This document shows, in pieces, positions 24,900 through 33,797 of a stretch of 64,000 bases of DNA (positions are counted from its first letter, which is position 1; every line of letters starts with the position of its first letter). The notes under the pieces are model-generated. The model was not told the origin of the DNA. It searched no databases and was given only the letters and a program-made list of their open reading frames with translations. Both the position numbers and the translations under genes were made by a program. The DNA lies in NCBI RefSeq assembly GCF_000723165.1, contig NZ_HG322949.1, positions 3,942,037 to 4,006,036 on the forward strand, read 5' to 3'. The stretch comes from Janthinobacterium agaricidamnosum NBRC 102515 = DSM 9628 (GTDB taxonomy: Bacteria; Pseudomonadota; Gammaproteobacteria; Burkholderiales; Burkholderiaceae_D).

Positions 24900-27800
24900 T
24901 CAATGATTATCGAGTGCCGTTTTCAACTCTGCCAGATCATACGGCTTGCGCAACACGCTGGCGGAAAAGCCCAGCTCATCCATGGCCTCCCTGCCATAAC
25001 CGGTCGAAAAAATAATCCGCGTGGCCGGCTTGTCGCGCAGCACCAGCCGGGCCAGCGCGATGCCGGACATGCCGGGCAAGCTGACATCGGTAAACAATAC
25101 GTCGAAATGCTGCTGGTTCATCAAATCCCAGGCCGCCTCGCCGTCGGCGACGCCGGTCACCGCATGGCCCAGCATGCCGACCAGTTCGCACACCATCATT
25201 TGCGAATCGAGATTGTCTTCGACCACCAGGATTTTCAGCGAGGCCGGCGTGGCGCCGGCTGGCGATCCGGCCGCCGCCTCGCCGGTCAAATCGACACTGG
25301 CGACGCTGTCCGGTCCCGCCAGCCGCGCTCCGCTCGATGAGGCGGCCAACTGGCGCGCATACCTTTGCTGCTGGCGGCTGGCCAGCACCAGCCGCAGTTT
25401 GTGCGCCAATTCTTCGCGCCGATAAGGCTTGCTGAGCAATTCCACTCCTTCGTCGAGCCGGCCGCCATGCACGATGGCGTTTTGCGGATAGCCGGAAGTA
25501 AATAACACCGCGATATCGGGCTGCAATTCGCGCGCGCGGCGCGCCATGTCGGGACTGCGCACCTGGCCCGGCATGATCACATCGGTAAACAACACATCGA
25601 TCTCGACGCCGCTCTGCAGCACCACCAGCGCGCTTTCGCCATCTTCCGCCTTCAGCACCCTGTAACCGAGCGCGGTCAGCATGTCGACCACGGTCGAACG
25701 CACGCCCGGGTCATCCTCGACCACCAGGATGGTTTCGCTGCCGCCGGTCACCAGGCTGCTCGATGGCGCCTGGTCTTCGACTTCCGCCATCAACGAACGG
25801 GGCAAATAAATTTTGACACCGGTGCCCAGCCCCGGTTCACTGTAGATGCGGATATGGCCGCGGCTTTGCGTGACAAAACCATAGGCCATCGACAAGCCCA
25901 GCCCAGTGCCCTCGCCTTCCGGCTTGGTGGTAAAAAACGGCTCGAAGGCGCGCTGCAACACCTCGCCCGACATGCCGCGCCCGGTATCGGTGACCGACAG
26001 CATCACATATTGCCCTGACGGCACATCGACCAGGTTCATCACATATTGCTCGTCCAGCAGCACGTTGCCCAGTTCGATGGTCAGCTTGCCGGCCCCATCC
26101 ATCGCATCGCGCGCATTGATGGCCAGGTTCAGGATCACATTTTCAATCTGGCTGCGGTCGACCAGCGTATTCCACAACCCGCCGCCGCCGATGATGGCGA
26201 TCTCGATCGCCTCGCCCAAGGCGCGGCGCAGCAAGGCATCCATGTTGCGCACGATGCGGCCCAGGTCGGAGACCACCGGCTGCAACGGCTGGCGCCGCGC
26301 GAACGCCAGCAAATGCGACGACAGCTTGGCGCCCCGTTCGACCGCCGCGATCGCCGTTTCCAGGCGCTGGCGGGTGATGCTGTCCTGCATCGCCAATTGG
26401 TACAGCAAGTGCAAATTACCGGAAATAATTTGTAGCACATTATTAAAATCGTGCGCGATACCGCCAGTCAATTGCCCTACCGCCTCCATCTTTTGCGCCT
26501 GGCGCAACGCGTCTTCGGCCTTGGTACGCTCGCTGACCTCCTGCTCGACGCGGTGCTCCAGCGTATCGTTCAATTCATGCAGCGCGCGCTCGATGCGGCG
26601 CCGCTCGGTGATATCGGTCTTGACCGCAATAAACGCTTGCGGCTGGCCCGCTTCATCGACCAGGCGGCTGACATTGCTCGACACCCACACATACGAACCA
26701 TCCGGTTTCAGGTAGCGTTTTTCCAGCGTGAACGAGGCGCCGGTATCGGCCAGGCGCTGGAACATCAGCTTGTTGCCGTCGACATCGGCCGGATGCAAGA
26801 TATCGTTCATATTCAGTTGCAGCAACTGTTCCGGCGCCCTGCCCAGCATCGCGCACAAGGCCCCGTTGACGCGCTGGAAACGGCCATCGAGGCTCAGCTC
26901 CGACAAGCCGACCGAGGCCTGGCCGAAAATCGCCGCCAGCCGCTCCTGGCTTTCATGCAACGCCTGCTCGATCAATTTGCGCTCGGTAATGTCGAACGAT
27001 ACGCCGACATAGCGCCGCTGGCCCGGCGTCAAGCCTTCCACTACCTCGCCCTGGCGCGCGATCCAGCGCAATTGACCAGTGTCCGGACGGCGGATGCGGT
27101 ATTCGACATAGGCCAGCGGATTGTGTTTTTGCTCCAGCAAGACCGGGCCGACATTGGGCCGGTCGCGTTCATCGACCATCCCGACCAGCACGCTGGAATT
27201 GATCGGCTGTCCGTCTTGCAAGCCCCAGATGCGGCGGAAGGTGCTCGACACCACCAGCTCGCCGGTTTCCGGAAACCATTCAAAACTGCCGATGCCGCCC
27301 GCTTGCTGCGCGATGCGCAAGCGCTCTTCGGCATCCATCCGTTCAGTGACGTCGACCCCCTCGACAAACACGCCCGACACTTGCCCATGCTCGTCGCGGA
27401 TCGGCTGGTACACAAAATCGATGTGGCGCGGCACCAGCTCGCCGCTCCCATTGCGCAACAATTCGACCCGCAACTGGCGGCCGACGAACGCCTCGCCGCC
27501 GTGATACACGCTGTCGAGCAAATCGATGAAACCTTGCTGTTTCACTTCCGGCAAGGCTTGCTCGATCGGCTTGTCGATAATGTCGCGCTCGCCGATCAAT
27601 TGCAGATACGGCTGATTGGCCAGTTCGAATACATGTTGCGGGCCACGCAACACCGCCATGAAACTCGGCGATTGTTCGAACAGTGCGCGCAGCAACGCCC
27701 CCTCCCGGCTCAGACGCCGATTGGCGGCCAGCACCGCTTGCGCCTCATGCGACAAACTGCTGTTCAAGAACGCCAGCTCTTGCGTCGCCGCCTGCAATTT

Positions 27801-28286
27801 GCGGTTCTGTAGCACCCTGGCCGTGACTTCTATCACCGTGCACAGCACGCCGGCCACCAGACCGCGTTCATCGTAGACCGGCGTATAAAACAAGTCCAGC
27901 CATACCGTCTCCGGCACGCCATGGCGCGACAGCAGGAACATGTTTTCATGATGAACCTGGGATTCGCCGCGAAATCCCGTTTCCAGGATATTCCGGTTCC
28001 AGGCCCAGACTTCCGGCCAGATTTCCTCCACCGTGCCGCCCATCGCCGCCGGATGCTTGGCGCCGGCAATGACGGCATATTCATCGTTGTACAGCATCAC
28101 ATGTTGCGGCCCCCACATCAGCACCATCGCGATCGGTGAATTAAGCACGATCTCGGTACTGGTGCGCAGCGATTGCGGCCACTGCCCGATCGGCCCCAGG
28201 CTGGTGGCCGACCAGTCCAGACTGCGCAGCAAGTCGCCGCTGGCGCCGCCGCCGGGCGGCAGGTAAGCGGTACGATCGACGCTCAT
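24900..28286 (-). CDS. Hybrid histidine kinase with several PAS domains and two receiver domains
   Basis: The protein has 1128 residues. Order: an N-terminal PAS-like region starting near SLDWSATSLGPIGQWPQSL, three further PAS/PAC units (with EGVDVTERM, VSFDITERK and VKTDITERR marking their ends), a HisKA domain with His612 in GGIAHDFNNVLQIISG, an ATPase domain (NLAINARDAMD, DTGRGMSGE, GTGLGLSMAYGF), then receivers with Asp902 (LFTDVIMPG) and Asp1067 (LFTDVSLPG). No membrane segment is seen, so it should be cytoplasmic. The ATG at 28286 overlaps the stop of the upstream kinase (ATGA). It is the last kinase in an operon with cheR and cheB. Output is unknown. Confidence 0.92.
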   Translation of the reverse strand: MSVDRTAYLPPGGGASGDLLRSLDWSATSLGPIGQWPQSLRTSTEIVLNSPIAMVLMWGPQHVMLYNDEYAVIAGAKHPAAMGGTVEEIWPEVWAWNRNILETGFRGESQVHHENMFLLSRHGVPETVWLDLFYTPVYDERGLVAGVLCTVIEVTARVLQNRKLQAATQELAFLNSSLSHEAQAVLAANRRLSREGALLRALFEQSPSFMAVLRGPQHVFELANQPYLQLIGERDIIDKPIEQALPEVKQQGFIDLLDSVYHGGEAFVGRQLRVELLRNGSGELVPRHIDFVYQPIRDEHGQVSGVFVEGVDVTERMDAEERLRIAQQAGGIGSFEWFPETGELVVSSTFRRIWGLQDGQPINSSVLVGMVDERDRPNVGPVLLEQKHNPLAYVEYRIRRPDTGQLRWIARQGEVVEGLTPGQRRYVGVSFDITERKLIEQALHESQERLAAIFGQASVGLSELSLDGRFQRVNGALCAMLGRAPEQLLQLNMNDILHPADVDGNKLMFQRLADTGASFTLEKRYLKPDGSYVWVSSNVSRLVDEAGQPQAFIAVKTDITERRRIERALHELNDTLEHRVEQEVSERTKAEDALRQAQKMEAVGQLTGGIAHDFNNVLQIISGNLHLLYQLAMQDSITRQRLETAIAAVERGAKLSSHLLAFARRQPLQPVVSDLGRIVRNMDALLRRALGEAIEIAIIGGGGLWNTLVDRSQIENVILNLAINARDAMDGAGKLTIELGNVLLDEQYVMNLVDVPSGQYVMLSVTDTGRGMSGEVLQRAFEPFFTTKPEGEGTGLGLSMAYGFVTQSRGHIRIYSEPGLGTGVKIYLPRSLMAEVEDQAPSSSLVTGGSETILVVEDDPGVRSTVVDMLTALGYRVLKAEDGESALVVLQSGVEIDVLFTDVIMPGQVRSPDMARRARELQPDIAVLFTSGYPQNAIVHGGRLDEGVELLSKPYRREELAHKLRLVLASRQQQRYARQLAASSSGARLAGPDSVASVDLTGEAAAGSPAGATPASLKILVVEDNLDSQMMVCELVGMLGHAVTGVADGEAAWDLMNQQHFDVLFTDVSLPGMSGIALARLVLRDKPATRIIFSTGYGREAMDELGFSASVLRKPYDLAELKTALDNH

Positions 28287-29395
28287 AGGCTGACCTTTCG
28301 CGGCAAAACGATGGTAAACACGGTGCCTTGCGGTTCGGCCGAGGTCACGGCCACCGTGCCGCCATGGGCCTTGACGAACATGCTGACGGTGTACAAGCCC
28401 AGTCCCAGCCCCTGCGACGATTTGCGGCTGTCGTCGCCCTGGTGGAACGGCTCGAAAATAAACGGCAACACTGCTGGCGGAATCACGCCAAGATTGCGGA
28501 CGGTTACTGCGATGTTGTCGGCCGCGCTGCCGTTGAGGTTCAATTGCACCGGCGCACCGGGCTGGCCATGGCTCAAGGCATTGCACAGCAAGTTCGACAC
28601 CACCTGCGAAAACAGGCCGGCGTCGACTTCTCCGCCGACATCGCCGCTGACAGACAAGGCAATCAGCGACGGCTTGCCGGCCTGCTCGAACTCTTCGGCG
28701 GCGGCGCGGCACAGCGCGGCATAATCATGCTGCGCGACATTCAGCTGCATGGTGCCGTAACGAATCCGCGCCAGGTCCAGCAATTGATTGACCATGCGCG
28801 CCATGCGCCTGGCGCTGGCTTCGATACGCGCCGCCGTGGCCACCACTTTCGGCTGGTCCGTCATCATCGGCAACAGCGTCGCGCCATTCATCACCACCGA
28901 CAGCGGGGTGCGCAAATCGTGGCCCAGCACGGCGGTAAACATTTCATTCAAATGCAGGGCGTGTTTCAGTTCCGCTAGTTGTTGCGACAACAGTTTCTTT
29001 TGCTGGTAGAGCTCGACAAATACATGGACCTTGCTGATCAACGCTTTGCCATCGACCGGCTTGAACAGGAAATCGACGGCGCCCGCCTCATAACCGCGAA
29101 AGCTGAAAGCCGCTTCGCGGGTGGCGGCGGTCAGGAAAATCAGCGGGATCGTACGGGTGCGTTCGCTGCCGCGTATCAGCTCGGCCAGTTCAAAACCGTC
29201 CATGCCCGGCATTTGCACATCGATCAGCGCCAGCGCGACCTCATGCACCAGCAGCATTTCCAGCGCCGCCGCGCCGGATGACGCTTTCAGCACGACGATG
29301 CCGGGCCGCAGCAGCAGCGCTTCGGCCGCCGTCAGATTTTGCTCGACGTCATCGACGACAAGAATATGGATGGGAGAAGATGTAAGTGAGGTCAC
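28283..29395 (-). CDS. Receiver-histidine kinase hybrid
   Basis: A 370-residue protein. An N-terminal receiver domain (ILVVDDVEQNL, Asp in LALIDVQMPGMDG, LTAA, FKPVD) is followed by a short coiled coil, a HisKA domain with VLGHDLRTPLSVVMNG and an ATPase domain (NLLCNALSHG, a degenerate G1, SQGLGLGLYTVSMFV). The order receiver-then-kinase is common for kinases that work with CheB/CheR in stress or biofilm signalling. No ATG fits the domain start; GTG at 29395 gives VTSLTSSPIHILVVDD and is preferred, with a weak ribosome site. It lies 11 bp after cheB and overlaps the next kinase. Confidence 0.88.
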   Translation of the reverse strand: MTSLTSSPIHILVVDDVEQNLTAAEALLLRPGIVVLKASSGAAALEMLLVHEVALALIDVQMPGMDGFELAELIRGSERTRTIPLIFLTAATREAAFSFRGYEAGAVDFLFKPVDGKALISKVHVFVELYQQKKLLSQQLAELKHALHLNEMFTAVLGHDLRTPLSVVMNGATLLPMMTDQPKVVATAARIEASARRMARMVNQLLDLARIRYGTMQLNVAQHDYAALCRAAAEEFEQAGKPSLIALSVSGDVGGEVDAGLFSQVVSNLLCNALSHGQPGAPVQLNLNGSAADNIAVTVRNLGVIPPAVLPFIFEPFHQGDDSRKSSQGLGLGLYTVSMFVKAHGGTVAVTSAEPQGTVFTIVLPRKVSL

Positions 29396-29406
29396 GACTC
29401 GGTCAT

Positions 29407-30030
29407 TTATTCCGGTGAAATACTGCCAACGCCTGTAAAACCGGCCAAAGCCGCTGCCATTTGATGTACATCCCATACCCTGTCGGCGCCCGCCAGCTTC
29501 AACGCGGCGGCCGGCATGATGCCGGCCAGCGCCTGCGCCGGATCCTGCACCCAGGCGTGTCCGCCGCATTGCCGCACCGTCGCCAGGCCCGCCGCGCCAT
29601 CGGCGGAAGCACCGGTTAATATGATGCCCAGCATTTCCTTGCCGTAAGTATAAGCTGCCGATTCAAATAAAACATCAATTGCCGGACGAGAATAATTTAC
29701 AGCCGCGTCGAGCGAGAGTGAAAAGGTCCGCTCCGGCTCGATCTGCAAATGATAGTCGGCCACCGCGAAATACACCGTGCCGGCCAGTACCGCCTCCTTG
29801 TCTTCCGCTTCTTTCAGGCGCAACTGGCAGCGCTGCGCATACAGCTGCGGCAAGCGGCTGGAACGGTCCGGCGCCATATGCAGCACCACCACAAATGCGG
29901 CTGGACAATTAGCGGGTATCGCGCGCAGCAAGATGCCCAGCGCCTCGACGCCGCCAGCCGACGCGCCGATCGCGACCAGGCGGATGGTCCCGGTCAGTCT
30001 GTCGGCGCGCGGCGGCAAGATGGTCTGCAT
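29407..30030 (-). CDS. cheB: CheB-type methylesterase, stand-alone catalytic domain
   Basis: A 207-residue protein with only the CheB esterase domain; the N-terminal receiver of classical CheB is missing. The triad is visible as Ser24 (IGASAGG), His51 (VVVLHM) and Asp in ILTGASADGAAG. It should demethylate or deamidate glutamate residues of receptor-like proteins. It lies 9 bp after cheR, in a four-gene operon with two kinases, and no receptor or CheA gene is present, so control of its activity must come from elsewhere. Confidence 0.92.
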   Translation of the reverse strand: MQTILPPRADRLTGTIRLVAIGASAGGVEALGILLRAIPANCPAAFVVVLHMAPDRSSRLPQLYAQRCQLRLKEAEDKEAVLAGTVYFAVADYHLQIEPERTFSLSLDAAVNYSRPAIDVLFESAAYTYGKEMLGIILTGASADGAAGLATVRQCGGHAWVQDPAQALAGIMPAAALKLAGADRVWDVHQMAAALAGFTGVGSISPE

Positions 30031-30039
30031 GCTGGCCCT

Positions 30040-30870
30040 TCATACTCGCTGGTAAATTTTTTCCGGAATGGCAAACTCGTGGAACGCTTCGGCATGGCTG
30101 GTGAAACGCAAACTCTCGCGCAAGCCCAGGCCGAGGAAACCCCGATTCACCAGCGCCTCATGGAACAAGCCGGTGGCGCGGTCTTGCAATTCACGGTTGA
30201 AATAAATCATGACGTTGCGGCAAGACACCAGGTGCACTTCGGAAAATACACTGTCGGTCGCCAGGCTGTGGTCGGCGAACACGAACTGGCGCCGCAAACG
30301 GCGCTCGAAGATCGCATTGCTGTAGGCGGCGGTGTAGTAGTCGGACAGCGATTTCCGGCCGCCCGCCAACTGGTAATTATTGCTGAACTGGGCAATCCGT
30401 TCGATCGGGTAGATGCCGGCTTCGGCGATTGCCAGCGCTTCCGGGTTGATGTCGGTCGCATAGATCATGCTGCGCTCCAGCAGTCCCTCTTCTTCCAGCA
30501 TGATCGCCAGCGACCAGACTTCTTCGCCGCTGCTGCAACCGGCGACCCAGATCTTGATCGACGGATAGGTATACAAGACCGGTACGACCTTGTCGCGCAA
30601 GGCGCGGAAATAGGCCGGGTCGCGGAACATTTCGCTGACTTGCACGGTGAAATATTGCAGCATCTGCGCAAATACGGCCGGTTCATGCAAAATGCGGTCC
30701 TGCAACTGCGACACGCTGGCGCAGGAAAACTTTTCCATCGCCTGGCGTATCCGGCGGCGCAGCGAAGCGATGGAATAATTGCGGAAGTCATGCTGGTATC
30801 TCAGCAATATCCCTTCCAGCAATAGCTTCAATTCGATATCGAAAACATTGTCCACTAGCACTTCCGACAC
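30040..30870 (-). CDS. cheR: CheR-type protein-glutamate methyltransferase
   Basis: A 276-residue SAM-dependent methyltransferase. The N-terminal helical domain (RYQHDFRNYSIASLRRRIRQ) leads into the catalytic domain with VSEMFRDPAYF, IWVAGCSSGEEVWSLAI, IYATDINPEAL and LVSCRNVMIYFNREL. There is no extra TPR tail. It methylates glutamates on chemoreceptor-type substrates. It is the first gene of the cheR-cheB-kinase-kinase operon. Confidence 0.94.
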   Translation of the reverse strand: MSEVLVDNVFDIELKLLLEGILLRYQHDFRNYSIASLRRRIRQAMEKFSCASVSQLQDRILHEPAVFAQMLQYFTVQVSEMFRDPAYFRALRDKVVPVLYTYPSIKIWVAGCSSGEEVWSLAIMLEEEGLLERSMIYATDINPEALAIAEAGIYPIERIAQFSNNYQLAGGRKSLSDYYTAAYSNAIFERRLRRQFVFADHSLATDSVFSEVHLVSCRNVMIYFNRELQDRATGLFHEALVNRGFLGLGLRESLRFTSHAEAFHEFAIPEKIYQRV

Positions 30871-31206
30871 GCTCCCTCACATGAAACAACCTCGCTTGCG
30901 CCCATGCACAAGGCAGGTTCGTATCAATCATGCATCGATGCTACCAGCTTTAATGCTGTGTTCCGCGCACGCTAGAAAGAGTGACTCCCGATGGAAACTA
31001 TTGTCATTGGACATACATCCGCTGCATGCCTTCTGCAGTGTAGCGCCGGCCCGCCGCGATTCCCAATGGAAAAGCACTATCGATGGCGTGCCGCTGCGCC
31101 GGGCCTTCATCGACATGCGCCACCGATTACCCCGATGAGCCGGCTGTGCGCGATTGGTCCAGACGCGCTACCATAGCGGCTTACCGATTTTAAGCAGACT
31201 GCCGCC
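30871..31206. other. Intergenic region between divergent cheR and msrC
   Basis: A 336-bp gap that must hold promoters for the cheR operon (minus) and msrC (plus). Short ORFs present on both strands have no family resemblance and no ribosome sites. I see no clear palindrome or well-spaced promoter. Confidence 0.5.
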
Positions 31207-31719
31207 ATGACCTTTACCATCAGCGATACCGCCTACCGCACCGACACTGCACAAGCCAAACTGGCCATGTACGCCGACCTGCGTTCGCAATTACAAGGCT
31301 TGCTGGCCGGCGAAAGCGATTTCATCGCCAATACCGCCAACTTCAGCTCGCTGGTCTTCCATACCATGCCGGGTTTGAACTGGGCCGGGTTTTACTTCTT
31401 GAAGGGCGATGAACTGGTGCTCGGACCGTTCCAGGGCAAGCCGGCTTGCATCCGCATCAAGAAAGGCCGCGGCGTGTGCGGCACCACCGTGGTCGAAGGC
31501 CAGTCGATTGTCGTGCAGGACGTGCACGCCTTCCCCGGCCACATCGCCTGCGACGTCAACTCGCGCTCGGAGCTGGTGGTACCGGTATTTTGCAACGGCC
31601 AGATCGTCGGCGTGTTCGACCTGGACAGCCCATTGATCAGCCGTTTCGACGAATCCGACCGGGAAGGCGTCGAATCGCTGGTCAAGGTGCTGGAACAAAG
31701 CATCGGTGTACAAGCGTGA
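31207..31719 (+). CDS. msrC: Free methionine-(R)-sulfoxide reductase (GAF-domain type)
   Basis: A 170-residue single GAF-domain enzyme that reduces free Met-R-sulfoxide in the cytoplasm. The three conserved cysteines are present with the right spacing: Cys81 (PACIRIKKG), Cys91 (GRGVCGTTV) and Cys115 (GHIACDVNSRSELVVPV). The N-terminal LNWAGFYFLKGDELVLGPFQ is typical. It is divergent from the cheR operon and converges with the EamA gene about 100 bp away. Oxidative-stress protection is the expected role. Confidence 0.94.
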   Translation: MTFTISDTAYRTDTAQAKLAMYADLRSQLQGLLAGESDFIANTANFSSLVFHTMPGLNWAGFYFLKGDELVLGPFQGKPACIRIKKGRGVCGTTVVEGQSIVVQDVHAFPGHIACDVNSRSELVVPVFCNGQIVGVFDLDSPLISRFDESDREGVESLVKVLEQSIGVQA

Positions 31720-31821
31720 TTAACGGTTCTTGACCGCAATAAACCAGCCCTTGCCGACCGCAACCAGGCAACTGGTGAGGCCGGCTGGGACACCGCTGTT
31801 TTGCGCGTGCGTTCCGTCTGT

Positions 31822-32748
31822 TTACATTTGCCTGCCGGCGACTGGTGCACGCCGCAACGGCTGCTTCAAATACTGTACCAGCACCACGCCCAGCAAGGTC
31901 ACCCCGCCGCCGATCAGATGGTAGGCGTGCAACGGTTCGCCAAGGAACAGCACGGCGATGATCACCGTAAATACTGGCAGCAAGTTCATCAGCGTGGTGG
32001 TCTTGCTCGGCCCCAGCTTGCCGACCCCATGCATCCATAAAAACGGCGCAATGAAGGATGCCGGTATGCCGGCAAACAAGACCAGCGGCAAGCCGCCCGC
32101 CGTCAGCGGCGGCGCCGACTGGCTCATATAATAAATGAATAAGACCGGCACCGCGCTCCACACCTGGATCAGCAGCGAATGCCAGTTATTGAGCGGAATT
32201 TTCCAGCGTTTCAGCAACACGCCATATGCCGCGTACGACAAACAAGCCAGCAGCATCAGGCCGTCGCCGGCCGCCATGCCATGCGACAGCAGCGTCGCCG
32301 GATGGCCGTGACTGAGCAGGTAAGCCAAGCCCAGCAGCGACAACATGCCGCCGAACACAGCGCCCTGGGTGGCCGCCTCGCCCAGCAAGATCACACTCAG
32401 GCCAACCGCCAGCAGCGGCATCAACGACACCAGGATGCCCATATTGGTGGCGCTGGTGGTTTGCGCAGCGATATACGCCAGGCATTGGTACATGACCATG
32501 CCCAGCATGCCGAGCACAAACAGCTTCGGCAAATACACGCGGATCACGGTCCGCTGTTGCCACGCCGACTTGCCAAAAATGGCGGCCAGCAAACAGCCGG
32601 CCAGCAGCCAGCGGTAAAAGGCAATCGCCGCCGGCTCGATGATACCGACCGCCATCTTGTTGACGATGGTATTGATGGCCCAGATCAGGACCGCGACCAC
32701 CGGGAAGATATAGTGTTTGAGTGAGGGGGAAGATGCGTTGCTGGTCAT
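31822..32748 (-). CDS. EamA/DMT-family transporter
   Basis: A 308-residue inner-membrane protein with about ten hydrophobic helices in two EamA repeats (each near 140 residues), for example FPVVAVLIWAINTIVNKMAV at the start and LMNLLPVFTVIIAVLFLGEP in the second repeat. DMT-family members export metabolites, amino acids or drugs; the substrate is not predictable. The ATG at 32748 is chosen because it begins just before the first helix; the open frame upstream crosses the divergent promoter region. The AraC gene on the other strand is the likely regulator. Confidence 0.88.
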   Translation of the reverse strand: MTSNASSPSLKHYIFPVVAVLIWAINTIVNKMAVGIIEPAAIAFYRWLLAGCLLAAIFGKSAWQQRTVIRVYLPKLFVLGMLGMVMYQCLAYIAAQTTSATNMGILVSLMPLLAVGLSVILLGEAATQGAVFGGMLSLLGLAYLLSHGHPATLLSHGMAAGDGLMLLACLSYAAYGVLLKRWKIPLNNWHSLLIQVWSAVPVLFIYYMSQSAPPLTAGGLPLVLFAGIPASFIAPFLWMHGVGKLGPSKTTTLMNLLPVFTVIIAVLFLGEPLHAYHLIGGGVTLLGVVLVQYLKQPLRRAPVAGRQM

Positions 32749-32776
32749 GACGGCCTTTGCGACTGGAATGACAGCA

Positions 32777-32817
32777 TTGTCCCATGGTCTGTTTGTATGG
32801 ATATAATCCAAAACAGA
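32777..32817 (+). promoter_or_regulatory. Candidate promoter and inverted repeats between EamA and AraC genes
   Basis: A perfect -10 element TATAAT (32802-32807) lies 19 bp after TTGTCC (32777-32782), a long spacer of the type seen at activator-dependent promoters. Around it are two inverted repeats: TCTGTTT (32788-32794) with AAACAGA (32811-32817), and TGGA with TCCA flanking TATAA. They could be operator sites for the AraC regulator. Confidence 0.45.
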
Positions 32818-32842
32818 CATAACATGCGCGTTCCAGGACAAT

Positions 32843-33619
32843 ATGGCGACCAAACTGCATCCCCCGCAATTTTCCGAACTTCCCTACGAAGTCTACTTCC
32901 GCATCGAAGATTATGCCCCCGACCAGCAATACATCACCCATCGCCATCAGTGGGGCCAACTGAACTATTGCGCGACTGGCGTGATGGAAATCACGGTGGC
33001 CGGGCAGCGCTACCTGTCGCCGCCGCAATATGCGCTGTGGATACCGCCCGATACGCCGCACGACGGCCACATCCGCCAGCCGGTGATTTACCACTCGGCT
33101 TACATCGCCACGGCGCTGTGCCGCGACTTGCCGGCCGAACCCTGCGCGCTGGTGATGAGCCCCCTGCTGAAGGCGATACTGGCCGATTTCGCCGAACGCC
33201 ATGTGATGACGCCGGCAACCCCGGCCGACAAGCGCCTGGCGCAAGTACTGGTCGACCAGTTGATCATCGCCCCGCACAGCAGTAATTACTTGCCGGGCAC
33301 GCAAGACCCAGTGCTGTCGAACTTGCTGACTTATCTACAGCAAGACTTGAGCGACAACCGTCCGCTGGCCGACTGGGCGCATTTATTGCACATCACCGAA
33401 CGCACGCTGGCGCGCCGTTGCCAGCGCGAATTAGGCATCAGTTTTGGCGAATGGCGCCAGCGCCAGCGTTTCCTGGCGGCGCTGCCCTTGCTGGAACAGG
33501 GCCAGCCGGTGCACAGCATCGCGCTCGACCTCGGCTACAGCACCTCGTCGGCCTTCATCGCCATGTTCCGGCGCCAGAGCGGCAGCACGCCGGACCAGTT
33601 CCGGCGCGGCTTGCGCTAG
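32843..33619 (+). CDS. AraC-family transcriptional regulator with cupin N-domain
   Basis: A 258-residue regulator. The N-terminal cupin-like domain carries HRHQWGQLNYCATG and LWIPPDTPHDGHI. The C-terminal double helix-turn-helix is at about residues 160-258, with PLADWAHLLHITERTLARRC and VHSIALDLGYSTSSAFIAMF followed by RRQSGSTPDQFR. It is divergent from the EamA transporter gene 94 bp away, which is its most likely target. Confidence 0.92.
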   Translation: MATKLHPPQFSELPYEVYFRIEDYAPDQQYITHRHQWGQLNYCATGVMEITVAGQRYLSPPQYALWIPPDTPHDGHIRQPVIYHSAYIATALCRDLPAEPCALVMSPLLKAILADFAERHVMTPATPADKRLAQVLVDQLIIAPHSSNYLPGTQDPVLSNLLTYLQQDLSDNRPLADWAHLLHITERTLARRCQRELGISFGEWRQRQRFLAALPLLEQGQPVHSIALDLGYSTSSAFIAMFRRQSGSTPDQFRRGLR

Positions 33620-33797
33620 CACAAAAATGCCAAGGAATCCTCACTGAAACGGCAAATAAATATTTCATTTTGGTAATTTTTTAGCGCATTCCCGGTGATA
33701 AAATTATTGCTGAAGCCGCCTTCCGCGCTGGTGCCGTCCGTATTCCGCCGTCGTCCTTAATCGTCTGTCATCGTCCATAACGTCCTGGGAAACAAGC

